Below, one piece after another: positions 49,564-57,695 of a DNA stretch of 64,000 bases. Made by a program: the position numbers and the translations under genes. This DNA comes from Rhodoligotrophos sp. CJ14. GTDB lineage: Bacteria > Pseudomonadota > Alphaproteobacteria > Rhizobiales > Im1. The stretch covers positions 3,554,001 to 3,618,000 of the forward strand of contig NZ_CP133319.1 of the NCBI RefSeq assembly GCF_038811545.1, read 5' to 3'. How positions within the stretch are numbered: position 1 is the stretch's first letter; every line of letters starts with the position of its first letter. The notes beneath the pieces were generated by a model that searched no databases, was not told where the DNA came from, and saw only the letters and a program-made list of their open reading frames with translations.

Positions 49564-50955
49564 TTAATGGTTTGAATGATCGTTCTTAGGCTTGACGACC
49601 CTAAACTGCGCAGGCTGCTTACCCGCCTCATGCTGTTGCGGCGCCGACGCAGCCGTTTCCGGTTGGCCGGTCCATTCGAAAGCAACAGTTCCCTTCGGGT
49701 GTTCGTACCAGCCCGGATCCTTGTAGTCGTTTGACGCCAATCCCTTTCGCACCTTCACGACAGAAAACATACCGCCCATTTCGATGGCGCCGAACTGGCC
49801 AAAGCCAGTCATCATGGGCAGCGTGTTATCCGGAAGCGGCATCTCCATTTCACCCATATCGGCCATGCCCGCAGTGCCCATAGGCATGTACTCCGGCGTT
49901 ATGCTCTTGATTTTTTTTGCAACCGACTTCTTGTTCACGCCGATCCAGGTGTTCAGCTCATGGCCCATTGCGTTCATGGTGTGATGGGACTTATGGCAAT
50001 GGATCGCCCAATCGCCAGGCTCACTTGCAACGAAGTCGAAGGCGCGCATCTGGCCAACCGCGCAGTCGATCGTCACCTCAGGCCAAGCCGCACCCTCAGG
50101 AACCCAGCCGCCGTCGGTGCACGATACCTTGAAGTCGTAGCCATGCATGTGAATGGGGTGGTTCGTCATCGTAAGATTGCCAAACCGGATTCTGACCTTG
50201 TCGCCTTGTGCACAGACCAGGTGATCGATCCCAGGAAACACTCGGCTGTTCCACGTCCAAAGATTGAAGTCGGTCATTTCGGCGACCCGCGGCACGTAAG
50301 AGCCTGGTTCAATATCGTAGGCGGCCATGAGAAACACGAAATCCCGGTCAACTCGCCTGAATGCCGGGTCACGTGGGTGGACTACAAAAAAGCCCATCAT
50401 TCCCATTGCCATCTGCACCATTTCGTCAGCGTGAGGGTGGTACATAAACGTCCCACTCTTGCGGAGCACAAACTCATAGACGAAGGTTTGGCCTGGCTTG
50501 ATATGTGGTTGCGTCAGACCTCCCACGCCGTCCATCCCGCTTGGCAGTAGCTGGCCATGCCAGTGAATCGTAGTGTGTTCAGGGAGCTTGTTAGTGACGA
50601 AGATGCGTACCTTATCTCCTTCGACCGCTTCGATGGTCGGGCCGGGAGATTGGCCGTTGTAGCCCCACAAATGTGCCACCATGCCCGGCGCGAGCTCGCG
50701 GACGACTGGCTCTGCAACCAGGTGAAACTCCTTCCAATCCCCGTTCATACGCCAGGGCAGCGTCCAGCCGTTGAGGGTGACCACCGGCTGGTAGTCCGGG
50801 CCGGTCTTTGGATGAAGAGGTGGCTGCATAACGGACTCTCTCATGATCGGAGCCTCAGGTATGCTTGCCGCCTGAAGGCGAGTTGAGATAGCAGATGCGC
50901 CTATGAGGGTTGCTGCGCCCGAAGCGCTCAGAAAGTTTCGTCGTGAGAAGTTCAT
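49564..50955 (-). CDS. Multicopper oxidase (CopA/CueO type)
   Basis: The 463-aa enzyme is exported by Tat (SRRNFLSASGAATLIG). It oxidises Cu(I) to the less toxic Cu(II) in the periplasm. All four copper motifs are visible: IHWHGQLLPSGMDG, MYHPHADEMVQMAMG, NHPIHMHGYDFK and IHCHKSHHTMNAMGHELN. It is shorter than classical CopA (about 600 aa) and lacks its long Met-rich repeats, though the Met content near the C terminus is high. It is the core of the metal operon. Confidence 0.93.
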   Translation of the reverse strand: MNFSRRNFLSASGAATLIGASAISTRLQAASIPEAPIMRESVMQPPLHPKTGPDYQPVVTLNGWTLPWRMNGDWKEFHLVAEPVVRELAPGMVAHLWGYNGQSPGPTIEAVEGDKVRIFVTNKLPEHTTIHWHGQLLPSGMDGVGGLTQPHIKPGQTFVYEFVLRKSGTFMYHPHADEMVQMAMGMMGFFVVHPRDPAFRRVDRDFVFLMAAYDIEPGSYVPRVAEMTDFNLWTWNSRVFPGIDHLVCAQGDKVRIRFGNLTMTNHPIHMHGYDFKVSCTDGGWVPEGAAWPEVTIDCAVGQMRAFDFVASEPGDWAIHCHKSHHTMNAMGHELNTWIGVNKKSVAKKIKSITPEYMPMGTAGMADMGEMEMPLPDNTLPMMTGFGQFGAIEMGGMFSVVKVRKGLASNDYKDPGWYEHPKGTVAFEWTGQPETAASAPQQHEAGKQPAQFRVVKPKNDHSNH

Positions 50956-50969
50956 GGGGATATTCTTCC

Positions 50970-52424
50970 CTATTCGGAGCTTTCGGCCGAAACGGCGATC
51001 GTGGGAGCCTCCTCGGCGCCGCCGGACTCACTGCCGCCAATCAAGACGGCTTCGAATTGACTTTGCGCGACAAAGAAATCGCGCGCTGCTTCAACAGCAG
51101 CCACATTGCTTTCAATGCTTTCACGCAGCGTTGTTAGAAGTTCTATGACGTCTATCAACATGCCGTTGTATTCAAGGATAGATTGGTCATCTATTGTCTT
51201 TCGCAATGGAAGGATCTTATTGCGATACTGCCGGGCTATTTCGAAGCTGGCGCGGTAGGTGGCATAGGCGGAGCGGACCTCGGACCTGGCATTCACGGCC
51301 CTTTCCGCCAGTCTGTTTACGGCCTGCATGTAAGTCTCGGCCGCTCGCCGGGTCTTTGTTTCGCCGAGATCAAAGATTGGAATTTCCAGCGCCAGTTCGA
51401 AACCTTTAGGCGACGCCTTCTCCTTGTCGCCTTCTTCCGTTGTTTCGTGCTCGTGCGCAAAGATGCCCGCTAGTTCGGCCATCGATACGAACCGAGTTGC
51501 CTGGGTCAGCCCAAGAGACTTTGCGAGAGCGGCAAGCCTGATCCGCCCTTCTACAAGATCCACTCTGTTCCGTATGGCGTCGGCTTCGACTTGCAGTGGT
51601 GTGCGCAGCCGAGCTGGGAGCTTCGGCAAACTGGATGGCAGCTTAAAATTCGAATCGCCGCCCCACAGACCCAGAAGCCGGATGAGCTCTTCACGCTTGA
51701 CAGTGGCTTGCAGGCGGGCTTGGGCAAGTTGGGTCGAGAGCTCGGCGTAAAACGCGCTGGCCCGGGCCTGGGCAAGGGTCGTCGCCGCACCCGTTTCACC
51801 CAGCTTGATGGTGAGCTCGGCGGCCGCGTCGGCCGACGTTCTCGCCCGTTCTAAAAGGCTTACGAGCTGGCGAGCCGCTACAGCTTCATAGAATGCCTTA
51901 CGGGTTTCGGTTGCCAGCCGGAAGGTCGCTCCGATCGCGCGATACTTAGCCGCCTCGAACTCCCTGCGCGCAATCTCCTTACGGCTTGGCAAAGTGAGTA
52001 GCGCCAACAGGTTTCCGATGATCCGTCGCTCTATATCGAGCGCGTTGGCGGAAGCAATACGTTCTAAGGAGAACACAGGATTAGGAGGCAAGCTGGCTTC
52101 TACATAGGCAACTTCCGATAGGCCGAGCTCATTGTATTCAGCCTGAAGACCACGGTTGTTCAGAAGCGCGATTTGCACTGCGGAACTTGCTGAAAGAGGT
52201 CTCGTGAGAAGCTGGTCCACGCGCGCCTGAGCGGATCGAGCTGTCTGTTCCGAGCTGATCTTTCTGGCCTCACCACCGATCGTTGCGGAAATACGAGTGG
52301 CCACCGGCCCCATGCCGGCATCCGGCGAAAAGCTAGCACAACCCGTCAACATAAGGGCGATGCCCGGGCCGACGAAAGTTGCGAATGTATAGTGGCGATA
52401 TCTGCCTGAGCCGGGGAGGTTCAT
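50970..52424 (-). CDS. Outer-membrane efflux lipoprotein (TolC/CusC type)
   Basis: The 484-aa product has a lipoprotein signal with lipobox LTGCASF. The two TolC-like repeats show LLNNRGLQAEYNELGLSEVA, LPPNPVFSLERIAS and LALEIPIFDLGETKTRRAAE, long coiled helices around short strands. It forms the outer-membrane channel of an efflux system, but no RND or membrane-fusion partner is in the window. The start overlaps the upstream lipoprotein stop as ATGA. Confidence 0.85.
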   Translation of the reverse strand: MNLPGSGRYRHYTFATFVGPGIALMLTGCASFSPDAGMGPVATRISATIGGEARKISSEQTARSAQARVDQLLTRPLSASSAVQIALLNNRGLQAEYNELGLSEVAYVEASLPPNPVFSLERIASANALDIERRIIGNLLALLTLPSRKEIARREFEAAKYRAIGATFRLATETRKAFYEAVAARQLVSLLERARTSADAAAELTIKLGETGAATTLAQARASAFYAELSTQLAQARLQATVKREELIRLLGLWGGDSNFKLPSSLPKLPARLRTPLQVEADAIRNRVDLVEGRIRLAALAKSLGLTQATRFVSMAELAGIFAHEHETTEEGDKEKASPKGFELALEIPIFDLGETKTRRAAETYMQAVNRLAERAVNARSEVRSAYATYRASFEIARQYRNKILPLRKTIDDQSILEYNGMLIDVIELLTTLRESIESNVAAVEAARDFFVAQSQFEAVLIGGSESGGAEEAPTIAVSAESSE

Positions 52425-52642
52425 TGGCTCGCTCCCGATCTCGGAGCCACTTGTTCATTCTGTTCTTGCCACGGCCGAGGCGTGACGGGCTTGTAGTCCT
52501 CTGTCCCCGCAAACACTGCTGGCGCGGTTACTGGAGGGACCGGTACGGCTGGATCGCTAGGGTCTGCTCCCGGAATTATCCTTGGGGGTTCGGCACATGC
52601 GGATAGTAAAGCGGCAATAACCGCCAGAATCGACACTCTCAT
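52421..52642 (-). CDS. Small lipoprotein, metal cluster
   Basis: The 73-aa product has signal VSILAVIAALLSACAEPP with the lipobox Cys, then a Pro-rich mature tail (DPAVPVPPVTAPAVF). It is coupled to the efflux lipoprotein gene. Its small size and lack of domain leave the role unknown, perhaps envelope anchoring for the pump. Confidence 0.65.
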   Translation of the reverse strand: MRVSILAVIAALLSACAEPPRIIPGADPSDPAVPVPPVTAPAVFAGTEDYKPVTPRPWQEQNEQVAPRSGASQ

Positions 52643-52771
52643 CGGTCAAGCTCGATCGCCTTCGAGAAGCCTTCCGGCTCTCGTTATGGGAAAGGGTGGA
52701 CAGCAACGATCACCCGCGCAAATTCTGGGCGACAATGCGAATCTTACGGGCTGACCGAGTGTGCGAAACGC

Positions 52772-53218
52772 TTACACTCGTCGGGAATCAGCCCGATTAA
52801 CCCTGCCGCTTTCAGGCGGTCTCTCAACGCGATTTCCAAACTGGGTGGGAAGAAAGTTGCTGGTATCGAGAATGTGGCGCTGGATACTCACCATGCCCAG
52901 CTGCAATTCCGCAGGCGCGCCCGCGACCAGCGTCATTTGACATGTAAATGAGCAGCAGGAGCTGTCTTGCGTCAAATGATTGTCGTGATGAGTTTCATCA
53001 CATGAGGCAGGATCCATGAAAAATTCAGCCTCAGACCACGCATGGCCAGCCCTTGCCACCTGGCCGCAACTTTCACGGTTGTGACTGACGATATGACCGG
53101 CGCCGTGATGACTTGCACCATTGACGGGCGCGTGCGCGGACGCCGGCAGTGCCACGCTCGAAAGCATGCACAGCATAGTCAGCATCGTGAGTAACGCGCG
53201 CCGCAGGTTACAAATCAT
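52772..53218 (-). CDS. Exported Cys/His-rich protein, probably metal-related
   Basis: The 148-aa product starts at ATG 53218 with a signal (LLTMLTMLCMLSSVALPASA). The mature part is rich in His and Cys (NGASHHGAGHIVSHNRESCG, DETHHDNHLTQDSSCCSFTC). It resembles small copper-locus exported proteins in style; no family is named. About 130 bp of DNA with no gene separates it from the lipoprotein gene, possibly the promoter of that operon. Confidence 0.6.
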   Translation of the reverse strand: MICNLRRALLTMLTMLCMLSSVALPASAHAPVNGASHHGAGHIVSHNRESCGQVARAGHAWSEAEFFMDPASCDETHHDNHLTQDSSCCSFTCQMTLVAGAPAELQLGMVSIQRHILDTSNFLPTQFGNRVERPPESGRVNRADSRRV

Positions 53219-53314
53219 GAATCTGAGGATACACAAACTTATTTGGTAAGCCAATCACTTCGACGAAATGAGCAGAGATCCGAGGGCCGCGCTCTACGGC
53301 CCATGCCTCGGGAT

Positions 53315-53800
53315 TCAGTCGAGCCGAGCCCGGATCGCCTCCATTTTATCAATCTCCCCTCGTTGGCCATGTGAAATATCTCGGCAGAGGTCGATGAGCT
53401 CCCGATCTGTGAGAGTGGCTTCCCGACACATCAGAATTGCGCCGGAGTGGTGCGGAATCATGGACTCGATGAAGCGTCGATCGTTGATTAGTGCCTGCGT
53501 ACGGGTTCCAGCAAAAGCCGCAATGAAGAGCACCGCGAGCCCTAGGCAAAGAGCTAGATTTAGGCCCTTGTTCTTGTACATCCCGCTCATAGTCGCGAGC
53601 ATGATGATCCCCATGGGGGCCACCATGGTGAGGGCCATATAGAACATGTTCAGGTTGTTCCGAAAGTCGACCCAGCTATCGATCATTGAGAACATGACAA
53701 AATACATGACTACGAGGCTGAGCAACATGTTGAGGAAGAACATCCAATAGTGATGACCAAGTGCATTCCTGTGCATGATGGAATCTTCATGATCTTTCAT
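53315..53800 (-). CDS. Membrane DUF305 protein
   Basis: The 161-aa product has three hydrophobic segments (YWMFFLNMLLSLVVMYFVMF; LTMVAPMGIIMLATMSGM; LALCLGLAVLFIAAFAG) and a C-terminal DUF305-like motif (FIESMIPHHSGAILMCREAT). Such proteins accompany copper and heavy-metal islands. It is the second DUF305 protein of the cluster. The N terminus is His-rich (MHRNALGHHYW). Confidence 0.78.
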   Translation of the reverse strand: MKDHEDSIMHRNALGHHYWMFFLNMLLSLVVMYFVMFSMIDSWVDFRNNLNMFYMALTMVAPMGIIMLATMSGMYKNKGLNLALCLGLAVLFIAAFAGTRTQALINDRRFIESMIPHHSGAILMCREATLTDRELIDLCRDISHGQRGEIDKMEAIRARLD

Positions 53801-54063
53801 AAACCATATCCCTTTGATGACCCGTCCTGCAGCCGGCGCCAGAGCTTGTTAAACTCTAGACAGTGCTTTCTTGTTGCTGAACAGCTGATTGTCGAGCGCC
53901 AGAGCGTTTCGCGGGGCCCGGTCGGATCTCCATTCAAGCAGGGGTGGCGCCCGAGAGGCGGTTTTCGAGGTCGTGTTAGCCGCTATCTGGCCATGGAGCC
54001 CCGGTTGTCTCGTGCTTCACGATGTCACCCTCTCCGATCTCAAAGAGGAGGGCCGTCCTTAAG

Positions 54064-54331
54064 TCAAATCACGAGCTCGGTCATCAGCAGTTCGCCGATG
54101 CAGCCGCCGAACAGCAGCAGTCCACCAAGGCGACAATGTAGACGTTGGCGATCCGGTCGCTGCGGAGGCTGTGTTCTACCGCTGGATGACCGGGTGAGCA
54201 ATGGTTGCGATCGCGTCGTCCGGGATGAACCTCAACTGCCCCGCTGCGACGACGAGCACGGAAAGGGCCAGGCCACGGTCGGCCGGGGATGTCCCCGGCC
54301 GACCCATCGCTGCTGGTGAGCAATTGGGCAT
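54064..54331 (-). pseudogene. Frameshifted small membrane protein gene
   Basis: A frame begins at ATG 54331 (MPNCSPAAMGRPGTSPADRG) and has LALSVLVVAAGQLRFIPDDA, ending early at 54176. Continuation appears in a second frame (AVEHSLRSDRIANVYIVAL) and then a third (GGLLLFGGCIGELLMTELVI) to a stop at 54064. Reading all three pieces gives a plausible two-helix membrane protein of about 88 aa broken by two indels. It starts 24 bp after the glutaredoxin-MauE gene, in the same direction. The 263 bp between it and the DUF305 gene contain nothing I can support. Confidence 0.5.
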
Positions 54332-54354
54332 GTGAACTCCGTGGAATGTGCGGC

Positions 54355-55149
54355 CTACATCGGGTGAGCCGCGCTGGGTGCAAGGCCGAAAGCCGCGAGC
54401 GCCATCCAGGCCGCCATGGCTATCATCATCAGGTTCTCGGTTAGGGAGACGAAGCCGAGCGGCACGTTGCTCGATCCGCCGACGCAGGCGCACTTGAGTT
54501 CGCGCTTGTCGATGTAGACGGCCTTGAAGACCGACACGGCACCCACCGTGCCGATAAACAGCGCTACGGGGACTGACAGCCATGTCAGCACACCGGCCAC
54601 CATCAGCACGCCCGCGAAGCCCTCTGCAAAGGGGTAGACGTAGCTGTAAGGCACCCACCGTTTCGCCAGCAGGTCGTAGTTCAGGAACATTGTCGCGAAG
54701 CTCTCGACGTTCTGGAGCTTCAACAGCGCCAGTACGACCATCGAAAAGCCGATGAACCACTCCGCCGCGCGAATTGTGAACACGCTACCGGTGACGGAGT
54801 AACTCGCCGCCAGAGCCATCAGCGCGGTCATCGCAAACAGCACGGCTACCGGACGATAGCTGGTCGCCTTCGGGTCCACGACGGGCTTGCCCAGGAACCT
54901 GCGAAGGTCGTCGTAGCCGCCAACGCGCTCGCCGCCGATGAAGGTTTGGGGCGTGGTCGCAACGCCGTGCTGCGCCTTGAAGGCGTCCGTCTCCTCGCGG
55001 GTGGTGAGGTGGTGGTCCTCGACCTCATAGCCGGACCGCCGCAAGAGGTCCTTGGCCTTAAGGCCGTATGGGCAGGTGTGATCGGGCATCACCATCCGGT
55101 GGAGGACCGCCTTCCTGTCGTCTGATTTGTGACTCGCCGTAACCGACAT
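54355..55149 (-). CDS. Glutaredoxin-MauE/DoxX-like membrane fusion protein
   Basis: The 264-aa product from ATG 55149 has an N-terminal glutaredoxin (about 10-85): MVMPDHTCPYGLKAKDLLRR, with CPYG in place of CPYC (a monothiol site), TTPQTFIGGERVGGYDDLRR. A four-helix MauE/DoxX-type domain follows (about 95-255) with a CAC motif (KRELKCACVGGSSNVPLGFV). Such fusions are seen beside MerR-type regulators in metal islands and may handle thiol-bound metal. It is divergently transcribed from the MerR-like gene. Confidence 0.78.
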   Translation of the reverse strand: MSVTASHKSDDRKAVLHRMVMPDHTCPYGLKAKDLLRRSGYEVEDHHLTTREETDAFKAQHGVATTPQTFIGGERVGGYDDLRRFLGKPVVDPKATSYRPVAVLFAMTALMALAASYSVTGSVFTIRAAEWFIGFSMVVLALLKLQNVESFATMFLNYDLLAKRWVPYSYVYPFAEGFAGVLMVAGVLTWLSVPVALFIGTVGAVSVFKAVYIDKRELKCACVGGSSNVPLGFVSLTENLMMIAMAAWMALAAFGLAPSAAHPM

Positions 55150-55189
55150 TATCACGTCTCCATCTTGTCGTTGTGATCTCGTCGGCAGT

Positions 55190-55221
55190 GATATAGGGTC
55201 TGTACCATGGTACAGAGTCAA
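55190..55221 (-). promoter_or_regulatory. MerR-type promoter/operator for the glutaredoxin-MauE gene
   Basis: On the minus strand, TTGACT (55221-55216), a 20-bp spacer and TATATC (55195-55190). The spacer contains the perfect palindrome CTGTACCATGGTACAG (55200-55215). The over-long spacer centred on a dyad is the hallmark of MerR-activated promoters. The ATG of the MerR-like gene lies inside the palindrome. Confidence 0.75.
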
Positions 55222-55611
55222 GAGGTTGAATCGCTCACGATCGGCGGGCTTGCTGCTGCCGGAGGCGTAGGCGTCGAAACGATCCGGTTCTACCAGCGCA
55301 ATGGCCTGATTCAGACACCAACGCGCGAAAAGGGTGTCCGTCGCTACGGCCGGGAGGACGTGCGCCGGCTCCGGTTCATCAGGCAAGCACAAACAGCAGG
55401 TTTCACGCTAGCGGAGATCAGAGAGCTTCTGGCGCTGGATGCGAGCGAAGACCGCAGCCGCGCAAGGGAACTTGCCAAGGGGCGCATCGAAGCTCTGGAT
55501 GCCAAGATCCTTGAGCTCCAGCGCGCCCGCGACTCGTTGAGGCGGCTGGCGGATGAGTGTGCGGAAGGAAGCACCGGGCGATGCCCAATCCTGACTTCTT
55601 TTGATTTATGA
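55207..55611 (+). CDS. MerR-family metal-responsive regulator
   Basis: The 134-aa product aligns well with mercury MerR: LTIGGLAAAGGVGVETIRFY, QRNGLI, RRYGREDVRRLRFIRQAQTA and GFTLAEIRELLALD. The coiled dimer helix is followed by the metal loop ECAEGSTGRCPILTSF, which keeps equivalents of Cys117 and Cys126. The position of Cys82 is Ser/Ala (DASEDRS), so one canonical mercury ligand is missing. No mer genes are nearby. It probably senses a thiophilic metal and controls the divergent operon. Confidence 0.85.
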   Translation: MVQSQEVESLTIGGLAAAGGVGVETIRFYQRNGLIQTPTREKGVRRYGREDVRRLRFIRQAQTAGFTLAEIRELLALDASEDRSRARELAKGRIEALDAKILELQRARDSLRRLADECAEGSTGRCPILTSFDL

Positions 55612-55823
55612 TCCATCGTATCCCGTTTGGCGACATGAAGCCGGGCCGGCTCCGATGAGGGTGTGTAAGCAAATTAGGTGTCGTGAACGAACCTGGAACA
55701 TATTTCGGGACTTATTGCGCGGAAATCCCCGAAGTCGCCGCGAGTTTACCGGTTTGTTCCGATAGGCTGACCCGACAGCCCTGGGCGATTGGCTGGAGAA
55801 GGCTTGGTTTTCTGGCGATTTTT

Positions 55824-55880
55824 TGGAGCGGGCGATCGGGATAGAACCGACGACATTCAGCTTGGGAAGCTGACGTTCTA
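55824..55880 (-). pseudogene. tRNA-Gly(CCC) 3' fragment
   Basis: On the minus strand a tRNA-like tail of about 57 nt runs from the D-loop end (TAGAAC) through the anticodon arm CAGCTTCCCAAGCTG (CCC) and T-arm to CGCCCGCTCCA. The 5' acceptor and most of the D arm are absent, and the T-loop is TTCTATC instead of TTCGATC. It looks like an old attachment-site remnant. It lies in a 357-bp gap (55612-55968) that otherwise shows nothing I can support. Confidence 0.75.
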
Positions 55881-55971
55881 TCGAGCCGCGAGGCGTCGAG
55901 CGCGCGGCGCTGCGATTGACTTGCTATGGTGTCGACCGTAGTCCTTTGGATCCTTAGAGAGGGAGCGCGTG

Positions 55972-57567
55972 ATGAGCGACGTCACCAATGAGTTATCAAG
56001 AATTTTGCAGTCCAACGGCGGCGCTCCCTTTTTATTCGTGGGCTCGGGATTCTCGAGAAGATATCTTGGGTCAGATGATTGGAAGGGTCTGCTTCGTCGG
56101 TTCTGCGCAGAAATTCGCGAGTTTGATTACTACTTTGCATCGACCGATGGCGATCTGCCAATGACAGCATCATTAATTGCCAGGGACTTTCATGACCTTT
56201 GGTGGAACTCAGCTAAATACGAAGAATCCAGAGAGAAATTCAGAGAAACGTCGACGAGCGTCCAGTCTGCGCTAAAGAATGAGATCGCTCAGTTTTTATC
56301 TCAACTTCCCTTAGAGGGTTTGCCCGATGAGCAAATTCAAAGAGAGATATCTGCATTAAAGAATTTGAACGTGGACGGAATAATAACGACCAATTGGGAT
56401 CTGCTTCTCGAAGAATTATTTCCAGGTTACCGAGTTTTCATAGGGCAGGAAGAGTTATTATTTTCAAACCCGCAAGCGATAGCAGAAATCTATAAAATCC
56501 ATGGTTGCGCAAGCAGGCCGAAATCTTTGATTTTAACCAGTGAAGATTACCATGACTTCCATGAGAAAAACCCATATTTAGCAGCAAAGCTAATAACGTT
56601 ATTTATTGAACATCCAATTATTTTTATAGGATACGCTGTGCAGGATCCGCATATTCAGAGGATAATATTTTCAATTGCCTCGTGTTTGGCTAACGATAAG
56701 TTGGAAAAATTTTGCGAGAACCTGGTGTTCGTTAGGAGGTCGCACGGGCGATCAAGTTCGATTCAGAAGATTACCTTTAGCCACGCCGGACGAAGCGTGA
56801 CTGCTACCGTGCTGGAAGTGGACGATTTCTGTGAGGTGTATGCGGCAATTGACGCTGGCAAGCGGAAAATACCGGCGCGAATCCTGAGATACTGTAAGGA
56901 ACAGATGTATGAACTAGTTAAATCCGCTGAGCCAGAGAAAAAGATCGCCGTTGTAGATATCGACGAGTTGGATGCAAGCGAGCAGGTCGAATTTGTTGTG
57001 GGAATTGGGCTGGCGAAAAATCATCGCCAGCAACAGAGTGAGATCGCGTCAGAAGGTCAAAGCAACTTGGCTCGAAGCGGTTACAGAGGGGTTTCAATTG
57101 CCGATTTGTTTGATGATTTGCCCCGGGAAAGATCCACGTTTGACGCTGACGAGTTGCTAAGGGTTGCGTTCCCCTCATTTGCCCGTTCGAATGCCACATA
57201 CATCCCAGTGTTCAGATATCTTCGTGCAGCCGGAGTCGATGATAGCGAGAAGCTGGTCTGCTCTGAGTATAAGGATGCAGCCAGGGTCATAGAAAAGATC
57301 AAGAAGAGGGGATATCGCGTAAGAGGCTACAGATCGCAATATAACTCAAATTGGAGCGATAAAACCACCACGGATATCCTGTCAGGGCTTGATCCAGAAA
57401 GGGTAACGCTCATTCTACCTTTCCAGTCACCTATGAAAGTAGAGAGAGAGCCTCTCAGAAAATTTTTGTTGGAAAATTCTGGGTCATCATTTCGAGATCC
57501 GTATAGATCCTATTATAAAAAGCTAGCGTGCTATTATGATTATTTAGCGTTTGGCTTTGAATTATGA
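55972..57567 (+). CDS. SIR2-domain protein, candidate anti-phage effector
   Basis: This is a 531-aa protein (from ATG 55972; GTG 55969 possible). Residues about 15-235 form a SIR2-like NAD-binding fold: FLFVGSGFSRRYLGSDDW, the catalytic Asn in IITTNWDLLLEEL, the catalytic His in IYKIHGCASRPKSLIL, and IIFIGYAVQDPHIQRI. The C-terminal 290 residues match no family I know. Related SIR2 effectors (Thoeris ThsA, DSR, others) degrade NAD+ to abort infection. It stands alone at the element's right end and is clearly more A/T-rich than neighbours. GAGGGAG precedes the start. Confidence 0.8.
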   Translation: MSDVTNELSRILQSNGGAPFLFVGSGFSRRYLGSDDWKGLLRRFCAEIREFDYYFASTDGDLPMTASLIARDFHDLWWNSAKYEESREKFRETSTSVQSALKNEIAQFLSQLPLEGLPDEQIQREISALKNLNVDGIITTNWDLLLEELFPGYRVFIGQEELLFSNPQAIAEIYKIHGCASRPKSLILTSEDYHDFHEKNPYLAAKLITLFIEHPIIFIGYAVQDPHIQRIIFSIASCLANDKLEKFCENLVFVRRSHGRSSSIQKITFSHAGRSVTATVLEVDDFCEVYAAIDAGKRKIPARILRYCKEQMYELVKSAEPEKKIAVVDIDELDASEQVEFVVGIGLAKNHRQQQSEIASEGQSNLARSGYRGVSIADLFDDLPRERSTFDADELLRVAFPSFARSNATYIPVFRYLRAAGVDDSEKLVCSEYKDAARVIEKIKKRGYRVRGYRSQYNSNWSDKTTTDILSGLDPERVTLILPFQSPMKVEREPLRKFLLENSGSSFRDPYRSYYKKLACYYDYLAFGFEL

Positions 57568-57695
57568 TCCTCGAGCCTAGGGGGCGTCTGTCCAAGTGGT
57601 ACCCAGCATATTCTGTGTCGTGCCCGCTCGAGTAACTCACGCTACCAGGTGCAAGAAAAAGGCCGGTTCCACTTGCGGGGAGGATGTACGAAACG

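Noticed and set aside
47548-53800. A complete Cus-type tripartite pump
   Set aside because: Only the outer-membrane component and CusF-like protein are present; no RND transporter or membrane-fusion gene was found in the window.
54176-54760. 194-aa minus-strand frame overlapping the glutaredoxin-MauE gene
   Set aside because: Its upstream half is an out-of-frame reading of the MauE gene; only the last part (from 54331) is meaningful and is described as a pseudogene.
55207-55611. Start of a mercury-resistance operon
   Set aside because: No merT, merP or merA is present, and one of the three mercury-binding Cys of the regulator is missing.
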